Shown here one piece after another: positions 24,383 to 37,873 of a stretch of DNA of 64,000 bases; the stretch's first letter is position 1; the number at the start of each line of letters is the position of its first letter. A program made the translations under genes and the position numbers. Under the pieces are notes generated by a model. It was not told the origin of the DNA and did not search any database. It was given only the letters and a program-made list of their open reading frames with translations. Source of the stretch: Fremontodendron californicum (Eukaryota > Streptophyta > Magnoliopsida > Malvales > Malvaceae); assembly GCA_030761205.1 (NCBI GenBank), contig JAULJL010000035.1, positions 10,744,001 to 10,808,000 on the forward strand. Reading direction: 5' to 3'.

Positions 24383-25867
24383 ATGGAGAATGAACAAGTT
24401 GCCCGAATGGAAATAATGGAAAGGGTACAGGAAGAATTGTGAGAACAGCTAGCAAAGTCTCAAGCAGTATCTAAAGATCAGATCATTAAATTGATGGATC
24501 TAATATCCACCATAATCAAGGGACACACTGAAAACTTGGCCGCCAGAGAAGGGTTTGAGGCACGAAAGGGTCAGAATGAGGTCGTAATGATGGATGCCAG
24601 AACACAGTTAACCTCGTCAATGTCTTAAATTCAGATGATCCAGCTGAACAGGCAAAGTTGAAAATGGTTAATGAGATAGAGTTGGCAGATTCCCAAGGGA
24701 AATATCAGTTGCTAGATGAAAGGCTCTGGGCAGTAGAAAATACATACGTATTCGGGAGTATGGAGGCGAAATAACGATGCTTGGTCTTCGATTTAGTCAT
24801 CCCTCCCAAATTCAAGGTCCCTGACTTTGTGAAATATGACGGGACGACTGATACTTTAGCCCATATCACTATGTTCTGCCCAAAGATGACAAGTTAGATA
24901 GATAATGATAAGCTTCTAATCCACTACTTTTAGGATAGCCTCAGCGGGTCCGCAATTAGGTGGTATAGTCAGTTGAGTAAGGATCGAATTCGCTCTTGGA
25001 TTAATTTGGCTAGGGGTTTTCTAAACCAGTACAAGCATGTTACCGACATGACACCTGACCGTCTCACCTTGCAAAATATAGAGAAAAAGGTTACTGAGAG
25101 CTTTAAAGAGTATGCTCAGAGGTGGAGGAACATGGCCACCCAAGTACAACCGCCTTTAACTCAGAAGGAAACCACTGTCCTTTTTGTGAATACACTACAG
25201 GCTCCATACTACGATAGACTTGTTGACAACACCACGAAGAATTTTTTGGATATGGTAATCTCCGGGGAAATGATTGAAAAACTCGAAGGAGGTAAAATAT
25301 TTAATGCAAAGAGAAACAGGTCGCCTAAAAAGAAAGAGGAAGATGTCCAAGCCATGGGAGACTTTGCCTCGTATGCTCTGGCTACTTCATACCCACCACC
25401 CTGTCCTTCTATGAATTATGTACCCCAGGGTTCATACTCATACCCAATGGCCTCTCAGAATCCAATAAATTTTCAACCTTTTTTTCAGTCAAAGGAAATC
25501 GAAGAATATCTGAAAAAGAGATCAGTTTGAGTCACTCCCCATGTCTTACTCTGAACTATTGCCCCAGCTGGTCAAAGAGAAACTCCTCATTAAAGTTCCA
25601 GTGAAGCCTATCCAACCCCCATATCCAAGCTGGTATGACGAGAATGCATATTGTGATTATCATTCCGGGATTCGGGGACATTCCACAGAAAATTTCTTAT
25701 GTCTGAAACGGAAGGTTCAAGCACTCATCAATAAAGGACAGTTAGATGTGGGGAAGAAACAAAGGTCAGATAGTGTGGAGAATCTGCTGAATGGGAATGA
25801 TGTGACCATTGTGGATGTCGTAATAGGGGAAGAAGATGGAGAGGCCGAAAAGAGTATCGAGGAATAG
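24383..25867 (+). pseudogene. T2 second gag copy, multiple lesions
   Basis: Translation from ATG 24383 (MENEQVARMEIMERVQEEL) meets a TGA within 20 codons, and several stops and shifts follow to about 24950. An open stretch at 24973-25530 carries the Gag core (LARGFLNQYKHV, KEYAQRWRNMATQVQPPLT, TTVLFVNTLQAPYYDRL). A frameshift near 25530 separates the last part (25541-25867) with YSELLPQLVKEKL and a knuckle CDYHSGIRGHSTENF in which the final Cys is Phe. No protease follows. It is homologous to the T1 gag and clearly decayed. Confidence 0.8.
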
Positions 25868-28329
25868 CCAGTTTGAATTAGGGAGAACATGTCAAGAGGA
25901 AGTTTTTATGCATTTAGTTTCAGACCTTATGATGAAAACACTTGTCTCATGTCGATATTCATAAGAATTAAATGAATTTTGATTTTTAAATGCTTTGTGT
26001 TTGTTGTGTTTTAACAATAATTGGAATTTGCAACCCAAAAAAAGGGGGGGCATTAAGGAAGTTTTAATAATGGATAGGATGATCATTGTTACAAATGACC
26101 CAATACCTTCTGCCCTCTCTTTTAAGCTTTCCCATGCCTAAACCATTGAATCTAGAACACTTGAAAGACCTAATGCTTCAAGGAATATGAATGATTGAAC
26201 TTCATAAAATCATTGTCGTCATAGAATAAGCAAAAATGTAGATCCTAGTCTAGGCTATGAACAAAGGAACAAACTTTTTGAAATTTTTTTCGAACTCCTT
26301 GAAATTCAAACAAATGATACATTCTTTCAAGCATCTAGATCATGGTAATTTGGTATGTGTCACGGTTGCGTCAAAACCATTCATGTCATTTCCAACAAAC
26401 ACTAATTGCCCAAACACCACTTCATGATTGACACCCTGGGGCACAATGATTAAACTAGATTATCCCATGTCCCAGAGAAAACTCATTTTTAGGTCATATT
26501 TTCTTTGTCTCTTCAAAGAACTCAGATTTGAAATTCAGCCTTTTCAAAATAGACCTAGACTTGCTATGTTCTTCGTTGATACAAATTCTCATGGTTAATC
26601 AAATTGGGGCATCATATGTGGAAATGATGGATACATGGTGAAGAAGGATGGACTAACACATGAATCATTGGGGCATGCAATGAAAAAAAGAAAAAAGAAG
26701 AAGAAGAAATTTTTTTGTGATATCATGCATATGAGAATTCGGATGATTTCAAAGTGCAAAATGAATTTTGAATATCTATTTCCCCTGGGGATTGCTTTTC
26801 AATGTGAATATTCATGCTTGACATGAGAAACGACCACCTTTCATGTCCCTGTCACAAAAAGAAATTATCCATAGTCACCCCTTTTGAGCCGAAAAAATTC
26901 TTTTTTCTTTAAACCCTGATCAAGGATTACCCTCTACACTGGGAGGCAAATGCTAGGAAAGATCTTCTCAAAGATCACAAGAAAAATGAGTCCTAGCTCA
27001 AAGATAGATACAAAGCAAATAGAGCCCCGAATAAATACGGGCTCTGTCAAAGAAAAAGAAAATGAAAAAGGAAAAGATGGCGAAATAAAAGCCAAGAAAA
27101 ACAAAAGAAAAACACACAAAAAGTGTGTGAAAAAGAGATGGCAAATGAAAGCCAAAAGCAAGGAAGGAAAAGAGCAAAGTTAAAAGGAATGAAAAGTCCA
27201 AAAGGGATAAATGTTTCAAAGAGAATCCTCCTCAAAGAAAGGATCCTTGATCTGATTATCCTCAAACACATTCTTTGGGCCTATTTATCCTTTCTTTCTG
27301 AACCCTGAGCCATGGCCTACATTACGTGCTTTAATAGTCCATTTTGATCAAGCATGAATATTTAACTTGAAGAGTTTTTCCTCAGATTTTATCCCATCCC
27401 ATCGAATTATCATTTCACTAAGGAAGAATTTAGAATTCTCAAATGAATGGTAAAAAAAAAATTACAAAAACAAATTGGAGAGAATAGGACTCTAGGGCGA
27501 AAACCCAAAAACGGGCGGTCTAGAGTAGAATGAGAATTTTCGATGCCATCTACGATAGTGCCGATACCACAAAAGAAAAGATCTTCTTAAAGAAGTGGTC
27601 ATCGAGGAACATCTAGGAATTTCTGAACCTCCCAAATTGTCAACTCTCGTTTGGAAGATTTATTTCAAAAACTGAAACTTTTTTTCTCCTAAACCAACTT
27701 TCCAGTTTAAACATCCCAGCCAATCTTGATGCTTGTCAAAATACCTTGATATGGAAACTAAAAGAAAGTTGAATTTGTTTGGTTCTCAATGAATTCATGA
27801 TTTATAAAATCTATTCCATTTGTGAGCCTAGAAAAGACATACATTTTTTGTTGTGAAGCTTTCTTGAAAAGAAAAAAAAAAAACCAAAATCATGTTGTAC
27901 CAAGCCTTGTCAATTCAAGTTGAAAAACCCAAATTGACACTTAGGAAAATTTCTAACAATGATCATCAGTCTTCAAAAGATTTGTACATTACACACTGTG
28001 GGGTTAAAATTTTGACTCAGAAGTTTTCATTAAAAAAGCAAAATTGTTTTTCAAAAAAGGAAAATAAAAATATTTTTGACATACCCATTTTTGATGTTAA
28101 CATGAGATAAGGGTTTTTCTAACTCAAAGGTGTGGAACTATTAGGGTTAACCTTGACTTCCAAATATGAAAAGAAGAAATAATAATCAGCAAGCAGACTC
28201 TTGTCAATAAGAGTTTGAAAACTGTTGGGGCAAAGAGAATAGCCAAAGATTGAAAAATGAATTGAAGATATACTCTAATTTGAAGAGGAAAAATGAATTG
28301 GAAAGGCTGAGTAAAAATATAGAAAAGTG
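25868..28329 (+). other. T2 post-gag non-coding region
   Basis: No gene is seen. Parts match T1 (26640-26830 with about 3010-3130, and 27235-27400 with 3600-3780). A purine-rich run of AAAGA words lies near 27040-27180. Confidence 0.6.
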
Positions 28330-28690
28330 ATCAGGGGCATTTGCATCACTCATGAGCATTCATCTATTTATTAAACTTCGCATCTGCACCGTGTCAGCAA
28401 GCATTTGCATAATTCATGAGTATTCATATTTGCACTATTCCATGAGCATTTGCATTCGCATCATCTCAAGCAAGTGCATCATTTCTAGGATCATTGCATC
28501 TTCACTGTAGCCGCAATTACACCATTCATGAACCACTCACATGAATATGATTCGTAGGGATATTTGCATCTGCATTTAGAAACATTTGCATCAATCCAAA
28601 ATATCTGTATCATTTCACGAAGCATTTGCATCAATCCAAGATATTTGCATTTACACCATGAAGCATTTGCATCCTCTCTCAAATCATTCA
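28330..28690 (+). repeat. GCATTTGCATC-rich irregular repeat
   Basis: GCATTTGCAT, TTTGCATCA and ATGAGCATT occur over ten times at irregular spacing. It grades into the next array. Confidence 0.7.
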
Positions 28691-29500
28691 GGTTAATTTC
28701 TAGATCATTTCAATTTCTGGCTCCATCCAGATCATTTTCAATTTTATGGTTTCACCCATGCCTTCAATTCCTTGGTTTCATCCAGATCTCTTTCAATTTT
28801 ATGGTTTCACACATGCCTTCAATTCCCTGGTTTCATCTAGATCTCTTTCAATTTTATGGTTCCATCCATGACTTTAACCTCTGGTTTCATCCAGATCTTT
28901 TTCAAATTTCTAGTTTTATCCATGCTTTTCAAATTTCTGGTTCCATCCAGATCTTTTTAAATTTTCTGGTTTCACCCATGCATTTCAATTTCTGGTTCCA
29001 TCCAGATCATTTTCAAATTTCTGGTTTCACCCTAGCCTTTAATCTCTGGTTCCATCCAGATCCTTTTCAAATTTCTGGTTCCATCTAGATCGTTTTCAAT
29101 TTCTGGTTTCACCCATGCCTTCAATTCCCTGGTTTCATCCAGATCTCTTTCAATTTTATGGTTTCACCCATGACTTTAACCTCTGGTTTCATCCATGCTT
29201 TTCAAATTTCTGGTTCCATCTAGATCATTTTCAAATTTCTAGTTTCACCCAAGCCTTTAATCTCTAGTTCCATCCAGATCATTTTCAAATTTTTGGTTCC
29301 ATCTAGATCGTTTTCAAATTTCTGGTTTCACCCACGTCTTTAATCTCTGGTTCCATCCAGATCTTTTTTTGGTTTCACCCATGTTGTCCGTTTCCTGGTT
29401 TCATCCAGATCTTTTTCAAATTTTTGGTTTCACCCATACTTTTCAATTTTTGGTTTCATCCAGATCTTTTTCAATTTTTGGTTTCACACATGCCGGTAAG
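28691..29500 (+). repeat. Minisatellite, about 30/58 bp unit
   Basis: Many imperfect copies of TGGTTTCATCCAGATC.TTTTCAA alternating with TGGTTTCACCCATGCCTTCAA. It lies just upstream of the T2 purine tract, the same position as the two minisatellites in T1. The open frames through it encode only repeated SWFHPDLFQ-like words and are not considered genes. Confidence 0.85.
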
Positions 29501-29770
29501 GTTAGCACAAGACAGGATAAGACCCCGAGACCATCGTCAAGATCTTTTCTTCTCTTGTAAATCGAACCTATTTCCTTACGACGGGTCGAGCCTTGATTAG
29601 TCAGGGAACTCAATTTAAGGACAATATCTTCTATTTTCAGTTTTTTCAAAAAAAAATGATGAAAATATGAAAAGAAACCCCTTTTCCCTCCTATTCACAT
29701 GTGATTTCACTAATCGGACAAAATTAGTGTTTGTTTATCTTTGCCTGATTCCTGATTCTCAGCAAGAGCC

Positions 29771-29783
29771 AAAGAGGGGCAGC
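29771..29783 (+). promoter_or_regulatory. T2 polypurine tract
   Basis: AAAGAGGGGCAGC directly precedes LTR start TGTAGACACC. It is the plus-strand priming site. Confidence 0.85.
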
Positions 29784-32700
29784 TGTAGACACCTAATTTT
29801 GTCTGGACCACTAAAACAGGTATGTTTTCTTCCTAAATTGATGTTTCAGAATGTAAAAAGACTTTTTTTCATCCTGCAGGTGTTACTCCGAGACTTAGTT
29901 TAAGAAGGCGAGCATAAAAAGTCAAACTTGAAAAAAGTCAACATCGTAAAAAGTCAACCCCGAAAAGTCAACCTCGAAAAGTCAACTACTAAAAAAGTCA
30001 ACCCATATTCAAAATCAATATTTGAAGTTCAATTGAAAAATGGTGAAAGAATTTTTATAATCCGAGGTCTACATTGAAAGATATGGAGTTCGGAAGATGG
30101 AATTGGAGATTCAGTAAAAAGAAAATCCTAATACGAGAAATTTGGGGAAAAGTGCTTAAACGATCGAATTGATCAAAATTGAAGGTTTCGAATGAAAGAT
30201 AAGCACTGACTACGGGTAATGGTGAAGCCACTTGAAAGAAAAACTGAAAGAAAAGTCAATCCGGGAGAAAACCGAGAATTAGGGTTTTTGGTGGATTTCG
30301 GTGAAATTGGGAAAAATTACAAAAATGGCCCGACTTGGTAAGACCAAAGCCCCCAATGGATGAGGAATGGTTAAAAAGGGATAGCCCAAGGCTCAGTTTG
30401 AAGAAAATATGAAAATCGTACTTGTTTTGAGCAAAACCGAGTTTTGGAGGCAAAAAGGCAAAACGGGAAAATTTGAGAAAAATAGCAAATGGACTTCCAA
30501 AATTCTGAAAATTTGCAAATCTCATTCTTAAACCATTTGGAAGATATTGGAAAAATAAAATCTTGATTCGGAGTTCGTTTGCAAAATGGCCAAATCCCGG
30601 GTCTCTTATGTAGTAATTCAAGAAGATAAATCCCGAAAAAATAGGAAATGAACTCCAAATCTTCTAAAAATTTGCAAATCTCATTTTTAAATTATTTTAA
30701 AGAGATTGGCAAAATAAAATCTTGATTCGGAGTTCGTTTGCAAAATGGTCAAATCCCGGGTCTCCTATGTAGTAATTCAAGAAGATAAATCCCGAAAAAA
30801 TAGCAAATGAACTCCAAATCTTCTGAAAATTTGCAAATCTCATTTTTAAATTATTTTAAAGAGACTTGTGAAAGAAAATCTTGATTCGGAGTTCGTTTGC
30901 AAAATGGCCAAATCCCGGGTCTCCTATGTAGTAATTCAAGAAGATAAATCTCGAAAAAATAGCAAATGGATTCCAAAGATTCTGAAAATTTGTAAATATC
31001 ATTTTTAAATTATTTGGAAGATATTGGTGAAAGAAAATCTTGATTCCGAGTTCGTTTGCAAAACGGCCAAATCCCAAGCCTCCTATGTAGTAATTCAAGC
31101 AGATAAATCTCGAAAAAATACCAAATGAGTCCCAAAAATTATGAAAACTTCCAGATCACACTTTTAAATTATTTGGAAGAGATTGGTGAAGAAAAATCTT
31201 GATTTGGAGCTCATTTAGAAAATGGTAAAATGTGGGGGCATAAAAGGGCATTCTTGGAAGACAAAATCCAAATAAATAGCAAACGGACTCGAAAAATTTT
31301 GAAAACTTCCAAAATTCAATATTTTATTATTTTGAAAGCATTAAAAAATTAAAATTTGAATTTGGAGTTCGTTTGCCATTTATTTGCATCCGGGGGGCAA
31401 AACGGTTATTTTACCCAAGCAACCGAAAAGGGCTTTTCTTGCCTTTCAAAAAAATCAAACTTGGGCTGGAAAAGAGAGTGCTGGCCTGCAAGGCCCAAGG
31501 AAGGGAATAAGCTTCTGATTTTTCAATCAAAAGGCCAAGAATTAAGAGTTAGTGATTTTTTTGATCAAGTCATTGCAAATAAGCCACATGGGCCAATGCA
31601 TGAAGAGGGAGAGTGTCAACATTATTCTTGAACAGCTGTAATTATGGACAGCTAATGGCCTAATCTAAGGGTAATAATTTCATGATTTTTCACCTTGAAT
31701 CACTAGCCCTTGGATGGAAATTGGTTGGAGTAAAAATGACAACATCCTAGTAAGGAGAGAGGGGTGGTTCGGCCAGCTTAAGGGAAGGGCAGATAATTCA
31801 TTTTTAGCTCTTCATTTTTTTCAGATTTCTCTTGGTTTTTGCTTAGTTTTCTCTCCTTGGTTGAAAGCAAAAAGGAAAAGTTTAGAAAAAAAAAAGAAAG
31901 TTTGAAGAGAAAAAGCTTGAAAGATAGCTTCTTGAGGTTGCTTTTAGCACCAACTCTTGCACTTTCTTGATTTTACATTCTTGTTTTTCTATTTTGATTA
32001 TTATATTGGTGAGTTTTCTTTTGATTTTCCTTTTAAATAAAGTTTTTTTTAATGTTCTTTTTAAGTTCTTTCTTCATCTTTTTCTTAAACAGGTTTTTAC
32101 AATTTTTTTCTTATTTTTCTTATTTTTCTTACAATTTTTTCTTATTTTTCTTACTATATTCCCGAGTTTTAGAATGTTTAATTTGACGTATTTTCCTAAG
32201 GTAGCCGGATATCCTTTTTAGATATACGGATTTCCTTAATTAAAGGAAAAAATACATTTTCATGCATTGCGTTTTCCATATTCATGCATTTTATATAATA
32301 TGTGATTTTTGCTATGATAATTCCTATGGTATTGTTATTATTTTTATTTATATTTTTTGATGTTATATTGTTTATTATATGGTTTTGAATATTTCATGAT
32401 ATCCAATGTTTTTTATTTGGTTATTTTTTTGTCATATTATTTAGCATATACTATGTTCATGCATTGTTATTTTCATTTTCATGCATATTATATGATAGCA
32501 TTATTTTATATTCCATGTCAGTTAAGTTATATGCTATATCATTCATATTTGCCATGTCATTTAAATTGTTTCATTTCATACAGAATATGTTATGTTACCT
32601 AGGACATTTCATTTCATGTAGAATATATTGTTACCTAGGTTATTTAATTTCATTTAGGATATATACTATGTCATTTAGGATATTTTATTTCATATCATAT

Positions 32701-33561
32701 GACTTAGGACAATTCATTTCATATAGAATATATTATGTTTCCTAGGTCATTTCATTTCATTTAGAATATGCTAAGATATTTAAATAATATCATATCATTT
32801 AGGGTGCATTATATTATTTAGATTTTGCTATGTCATTTTATTTATGTCATGCATATACATATTCATATCTTTTAAAATGTTTTCAAAAAAGTAATGATTT
32901 TCAATAAAATAAATATATTCCCGAGTTAAAATAATTCATGAGTTCTCTGCCGGGTTTGCTGGGAAGATATCATCAATTATCATTAATAACGGAATATCTT
33001 ATTTAAAAAGAGAATGATTCGGGAAGTTTTCCAAAACTAATAAAAAATTTTATACTTTGCCACGTTTGTTGGGGAATATAGGAAAATTTTGAATTTATAA
33101 ATTCCGGATCATTTTCAATTAAAAATGAAATTATGTTTTCTTTAATTGGGAATTAACTTGAAATACTAAATTTAAAACCTTTTTTTTTACCGAGACTTGA
33201 GATAACACTTGATTAATAAGGTACCGTTTTATACGGGCATTGTGGGGGTGCTAATCCTTCCCCGCACGTAACCGAGTCCCGAACCCGTTTCTTTGATTTC
33301 TCTGGTTTAAAACGCAGACTTCAAATTGGTTTTAAAAATGTTTTAATTAATTTTAAAATATTTTATAAAACTGGTTTTAATAAGTGGCCGATCACACCTA
33401 GCTAAAAAAGATTGGTGACGACTCCATGTTTTTTTCAAGGTCATTTTCAAAAGCTTCATTTTTCTAGAGAAATTAAGTCGATTTTTGCTCTTTTTTTTAA
33501 TATCACGCTTAACGAATAATAAAGTCTTGCGATGAGACTTGTTATTTTTTAGGTTGCGACA
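29784..33561 (+). repeat. T2 3' LTR
   Basis: 3778 bp from TGTAGACACCTAATTTTG to GGTTGCGACA. It holds a cluster of AAAAGTCAAC motifs (29915-30005), the 160-bp array (30478-31370) and the conserved 3' block. Compared with 16239-20892 it lacks about 1.6 kb including the 146-bp array. No clear TATA box is seen at the place where T4 has one (about 61588). Confidence 0.8.
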
Positions 33562-36500
33562 CCCGTATAAAACGGTACCTTAGTAATCATGTGTTATCTC
33601 GAGTCTTAGTAACAAATCGATTTTAAATTTAGTATTTCAAGTTGATTCCCAATTTAAAGAAAAATAATTCCATTTTTAATTGAAAATGATCCGGATTTTA
33701 TAAATTCAAAATTTTCCTATATTCCCCAACAAACGTGGCAAAATATAGAAATTTTTATTAGTTTGAAAATTTTCCGAATCATTCTCATTTTAAAGAAGAT
33801 ATTCCATTATTAATGATAATTGATGATATCCTCCCCAGCAAACCCGACAGAGAACTCATGAATTATTTTACCTCGGGAATATCTTTATTTTATTGAAATC
33901 ATTACCTTTTTCAAGACATTTAAAAATATATGAACATGAATATGTGTGACATAAATAAAATGACATAGCAAAGTCTAAATAATATAATGCAACCTAAATG
34001 GTATGACATAATTTAAATGTCTTAGCATATTCTAAATGAAATGAAATATCCTAAGTTATATGATATATTCTAAATGAAATGAAATGACCTAGGTAACATA
34101 TATTCTATATGAAAATGAAATAATTTAAATGACATGGCAAATATAAATGATATGGCCTATAATCTAAATGACATGAAACATAAAATAATGCTATCATATA
34201 ATATGCATAAAAATAAAAATAAAAATAAAAATGCATGAACATAGTATATGCTAAATAATATGGGAAAAATAACTAAATAAAAAGCATAGGATATCATGAA
34301 ATATTCAAAACCATATAACAAATAATATAATATCAAAAATTTAAATCCAAGATAATAACACCATCATGAAAATTAAACATAGCAAAAATTACATATTATA
34401 TAATATGCATGAATATGGAAAATGCAATGCATGAGAATGTATTTTTTTCCTTTAATTAAGGAAATCCGTATATCTAAAAAGATATCCGGCTACCTTAGGA
34501 AAATATATCAAATTAAATATTCTAAAACCAAAATACTTTGTGATTGTTTGAAAACAATTTTGAAAAGCTTAGATTAAAAATAAAAACTTAGCTAAACCCT
34601 TTTTTAAATGGCTCTAATTTCCTAAGTTTAAAAAAAAAAATCCCGGACTTGACCACCCTTAACACGATACTTAAAAAATCATTTTTAGAGTTTAAAAAGG
34701 CTTAGAAACTACCCTAAGTCAATGGCTACACTTCCTAATCAACCCTTTCTAAATAACTTAACCAAAACAGAAAAATGATTTTCCTTCAAATTCAATTCTG
34801 CCTCCACTGTCCAGTTTTAAAGCACGATATTTTACCCTATTTTTAAAAATTCAAAAAAATCTAAAAAAAAATATTGGAGACTCAGGACATGCTACACGGG
34901 AAAAAATTGGCTTAATTTTCTGATTAAAGATGACTTCTCAGAAAATCGAGAAAGTACGAGTACTGGGTGAAAAAACTGTTTTGCCAAAACACATTCTTTT
35001 GCCTTTGATAAAATCATTTAAAAATCAAAGTAAAAATATTAGAGACTCTCTAAAATACTCACAAACAGTAGCTAACACTTTTGAAAAGTTAGGCAAAAAA
35101 TTGGCTAATGTAAAAAAAAATCACAAAGGTAGAATAATCAATTTGACAACTCTTTAAATTTCCACAAGTATGCTCAAGTGAGCATGAGTTTGAGACCATT
35201 GATTGGCCTAAGTCATAAGTCAAGTGGCAAGGACATGAAATGCATGAAAAATATAGCAAATATGATGCATGAAATGCATGATTTAAAACCTAAATGAAAT
35301 GAAAAATGCATGACATCAATAAAATAACCTAGACCTAAATAAACTTGCATGGCATTTAATGCAACCTATGTCTAAAATGCATGAATATTCATAGCAAAAC
35401 AAACCAATCCTAAACCTAAACCTAAAATATGCATGGCAATAACACAAACATATGGCATGCTTAAACAAAATACTCAACCAAATATCATGAAAATGCAAAC
35501 CTATCAACTAACATAACAAAAATGCACACACAAAGCATACAATATGAGGTGGTCGAATGTGGTGAATGCTTAAAATGAGCATGGCATTTTCACAAACACA
35601 TGGATAACAAAATATAAAACATAAACAAACTTAACATTTTGAAAACAAAAAATAGAAAATGCAAGACAAGTAAAATAAACATGATAACAAGATAATAGAC
35701 TCAAAAATAGAAACAAGCAAGCAACCAAATTAAAACAAGCTTCATATTTGTATATTAGAAGAAGATTAAAGCATCAAAACTTGTTAAATATCAAGAATAA
35801 CATGAAAATAAAAATGCAAACAGCAACTCTCAAAAATACTAGGCCATTCGGCCAACCCTATAACAAAAGAAAAAAAAAATTCAAAGCTTTTTTCAAGAAA
35901 GCATGAAGAATAACTTGAAGAAGAATATTAAAAACACTTATTTTAAAAGAAAAATCAAAAGAAACTCACCAAAATAGTGATCAAAACAGCAATCAAGAAC
36001 GAAAAATCAAAGAAAGTGCAAGAGTATGGTGCTTAAACCAACCTCTAGAAGCTATATTTCAAGCTTTTTCTCTTCTAACTTTCTTTTCTTTTCTAAAATT
36101 TTCTTTTTGCCTTTCAACCATGGAGAGAAAAATCAGCCAAAACCAAGAGAGAATAAAGAGTGAATAGCTGAAAATGAAAGAAAGAGTCCCCTCCCCTTAG
36201 TGTGGCCAAATGGCCTTATTCACCTATGATGTTGTCATTTTTTCTTCCACCAATTTTCATCCAAAGGCTATTGATCCAAGATGTTTAAAATATGAAATTA
36301 TCACCCTTAGATTAGGCCATCAGCTATCCACAATTACAGCTATTCAAGAATCTTAAGCCATTATGTTGGCACTCTCCCTCTTCATGCATTGGTCAATGTG
36401 GTTTATTTGCAAAGGCTTGATCAAAAAATAACTTACTCTTCATTGTTGGCCTTTTGATTAAAAATAAAAAAATATCTACCCATTCTTGGGACTTGGCCAG

Positions 36501-37873
36501 CCAACCCCTTTTCTTCCAGCCCATGTTTCATTTTTTTAAAAGGCAAGAAAAGCCCTTTTCGGTTTGTTGGATAAAATGACCTTTTTGCCCCCCTCCCCGA
36601 ACATAAATAAATGGAAAACTGACTCCAAATTCAAATTTTATTTTTTCAATACTTTCAAAATAATAAAAAAATTGAATTCTGGAAGTTTTCAAAAATTTTC
36701 GAGTCCATTTGCTATTTATTTAGATTTTTTCTTTCAAAATTTCCCTTTTATGCCCCCAAACTTTACCATTTTTTAAACGAGCTCCAAATCAAGATTTTTC
36801 TTCACCAATCTCTTCAAAACAATTTAAAAGTGTGATATAGAAGTTTTCATAATTTTTGGAACTCATTTGGTATTTTTTCGGGATTTATTTGCTTGAATAA
36901 CTGCATAGGGGGCCCGTGATTTGGCCATTTTGCAAACGAACTCTGAATCCAGATTTTCTTTTACCAATCTCTTCCAAATAATTTAAAAATGATATTTATA
37001 AATTTTCAGAATTTTTGGAGTTCATTTGCTATTTTTTCGGGATTTATCTTCTTGAATTTCTGCATAAGGGACTCGGGATTTGGCCATTTTGCAAACGAAC
37101 TCCGAATCAAGATTTTATTTTGCCAATCTTTTAGAAATGATTTAAGAATGAGATTTGCAATTTTTCAGAATTTTTGGAGTTCATTTTCTATTTTTCCCAA
37201 ATTTTCCAATTTTGCCCTTTTACCTCCGAAACCCGGTTTTGCTCAAAACAAGTCCGATTTTCAGATTTTCTTCAAACTGAGCCTTGGGCTATCCTTTTTT
37301 AATCACTCCTCATCTATTAGGGGCTTTATTCCTACCGAGTCAGGTCATTTCTGTAATTCTTCCCAATTTCACCTTAATCCACCAAAAACCCTAATTCTCG
37401 GTTTTCTTCCAGATTGACTTTTCTTTCAGTTTTTCTTTCAAGTGGATTCTCCATTACCCATAGTCAGTGCTTATCTTTCATTTGGAACCTTCAATTTCGA
37501 CCAATTCGATCGTTTAAGCACTTTTCCTCAAATTTCCCAGATTAGGGTTTCCTTTCTACTGAATCTCCATAGCCCAACTTCCGAACTCCATATCTTTCGA
37601 TGTAGACCTCGGATTATCAAAATTCTTTCATCATTTTTCAATTGAACTTCAAATCTTGATTTTGAAAGTGGGTTGACTTTTCCAATAGTTGACTTTTTGG
37701 GTTGACTTTCTGAGATTGACTTTTTCAAGTTTGACTTTTTATTCTCGTCTTCGTAAACTAAGTCTCGGAGTAACACCTGCAGGATAAAAAAGAAGTCTTT
37801 TTAAATTCTGAAACATCAATTTAGGAAGAAAACATACCTGTTTTAGTGGTCCGAACAAAATTAGGTGTCTACA
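33562..37873 (-). repeat. Inverted Tat LTR T3, abutting T2
   Basis: Read on the minus strand it begins at 37873 with TGTAGACACCTAATTTTG and runs through the same blocks as the other LTRs, stopping at CCGTTTTATACGGG (33562), about 320 bp short of a full LTR end. It includes the middle part missing from the T2 3' LTR (about 34480-35870, with CATTCGGCC words). No PBS or gag accompanies it. Confidence 0.8.

Larger units (their letters stand above)
16239..33561 (+). mobile_element. Tat-like gag-only LTR retrotransposon T2
   Basis: The element has a 5' LTR truncated at its start (16239-20892), a PBS (20896-20914), a leader, two degraded gag copies (22483-23406 and 24383-25867), nearly 4 kb of non-coding DNA with repeats, a purine tract (29771-29783) and a 3' LTR (29784-33561). 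No protease or pol is present. The LTRs differ by large indels: 17890-19490 of the 5' LTR is absent from the 3' LTR, so the element is old or has been rearranged by recombination between copies. The missing 5' end prevents a target-site check. Confidence 0.75.

Noticed and set aside
28564..29088. 174-codon frame of repeated SWFHPDLFQ-like words
   Set aside because: Translation of a minisatellite; the unit drifts in length and frame, so there is no sign of selection on a protein.
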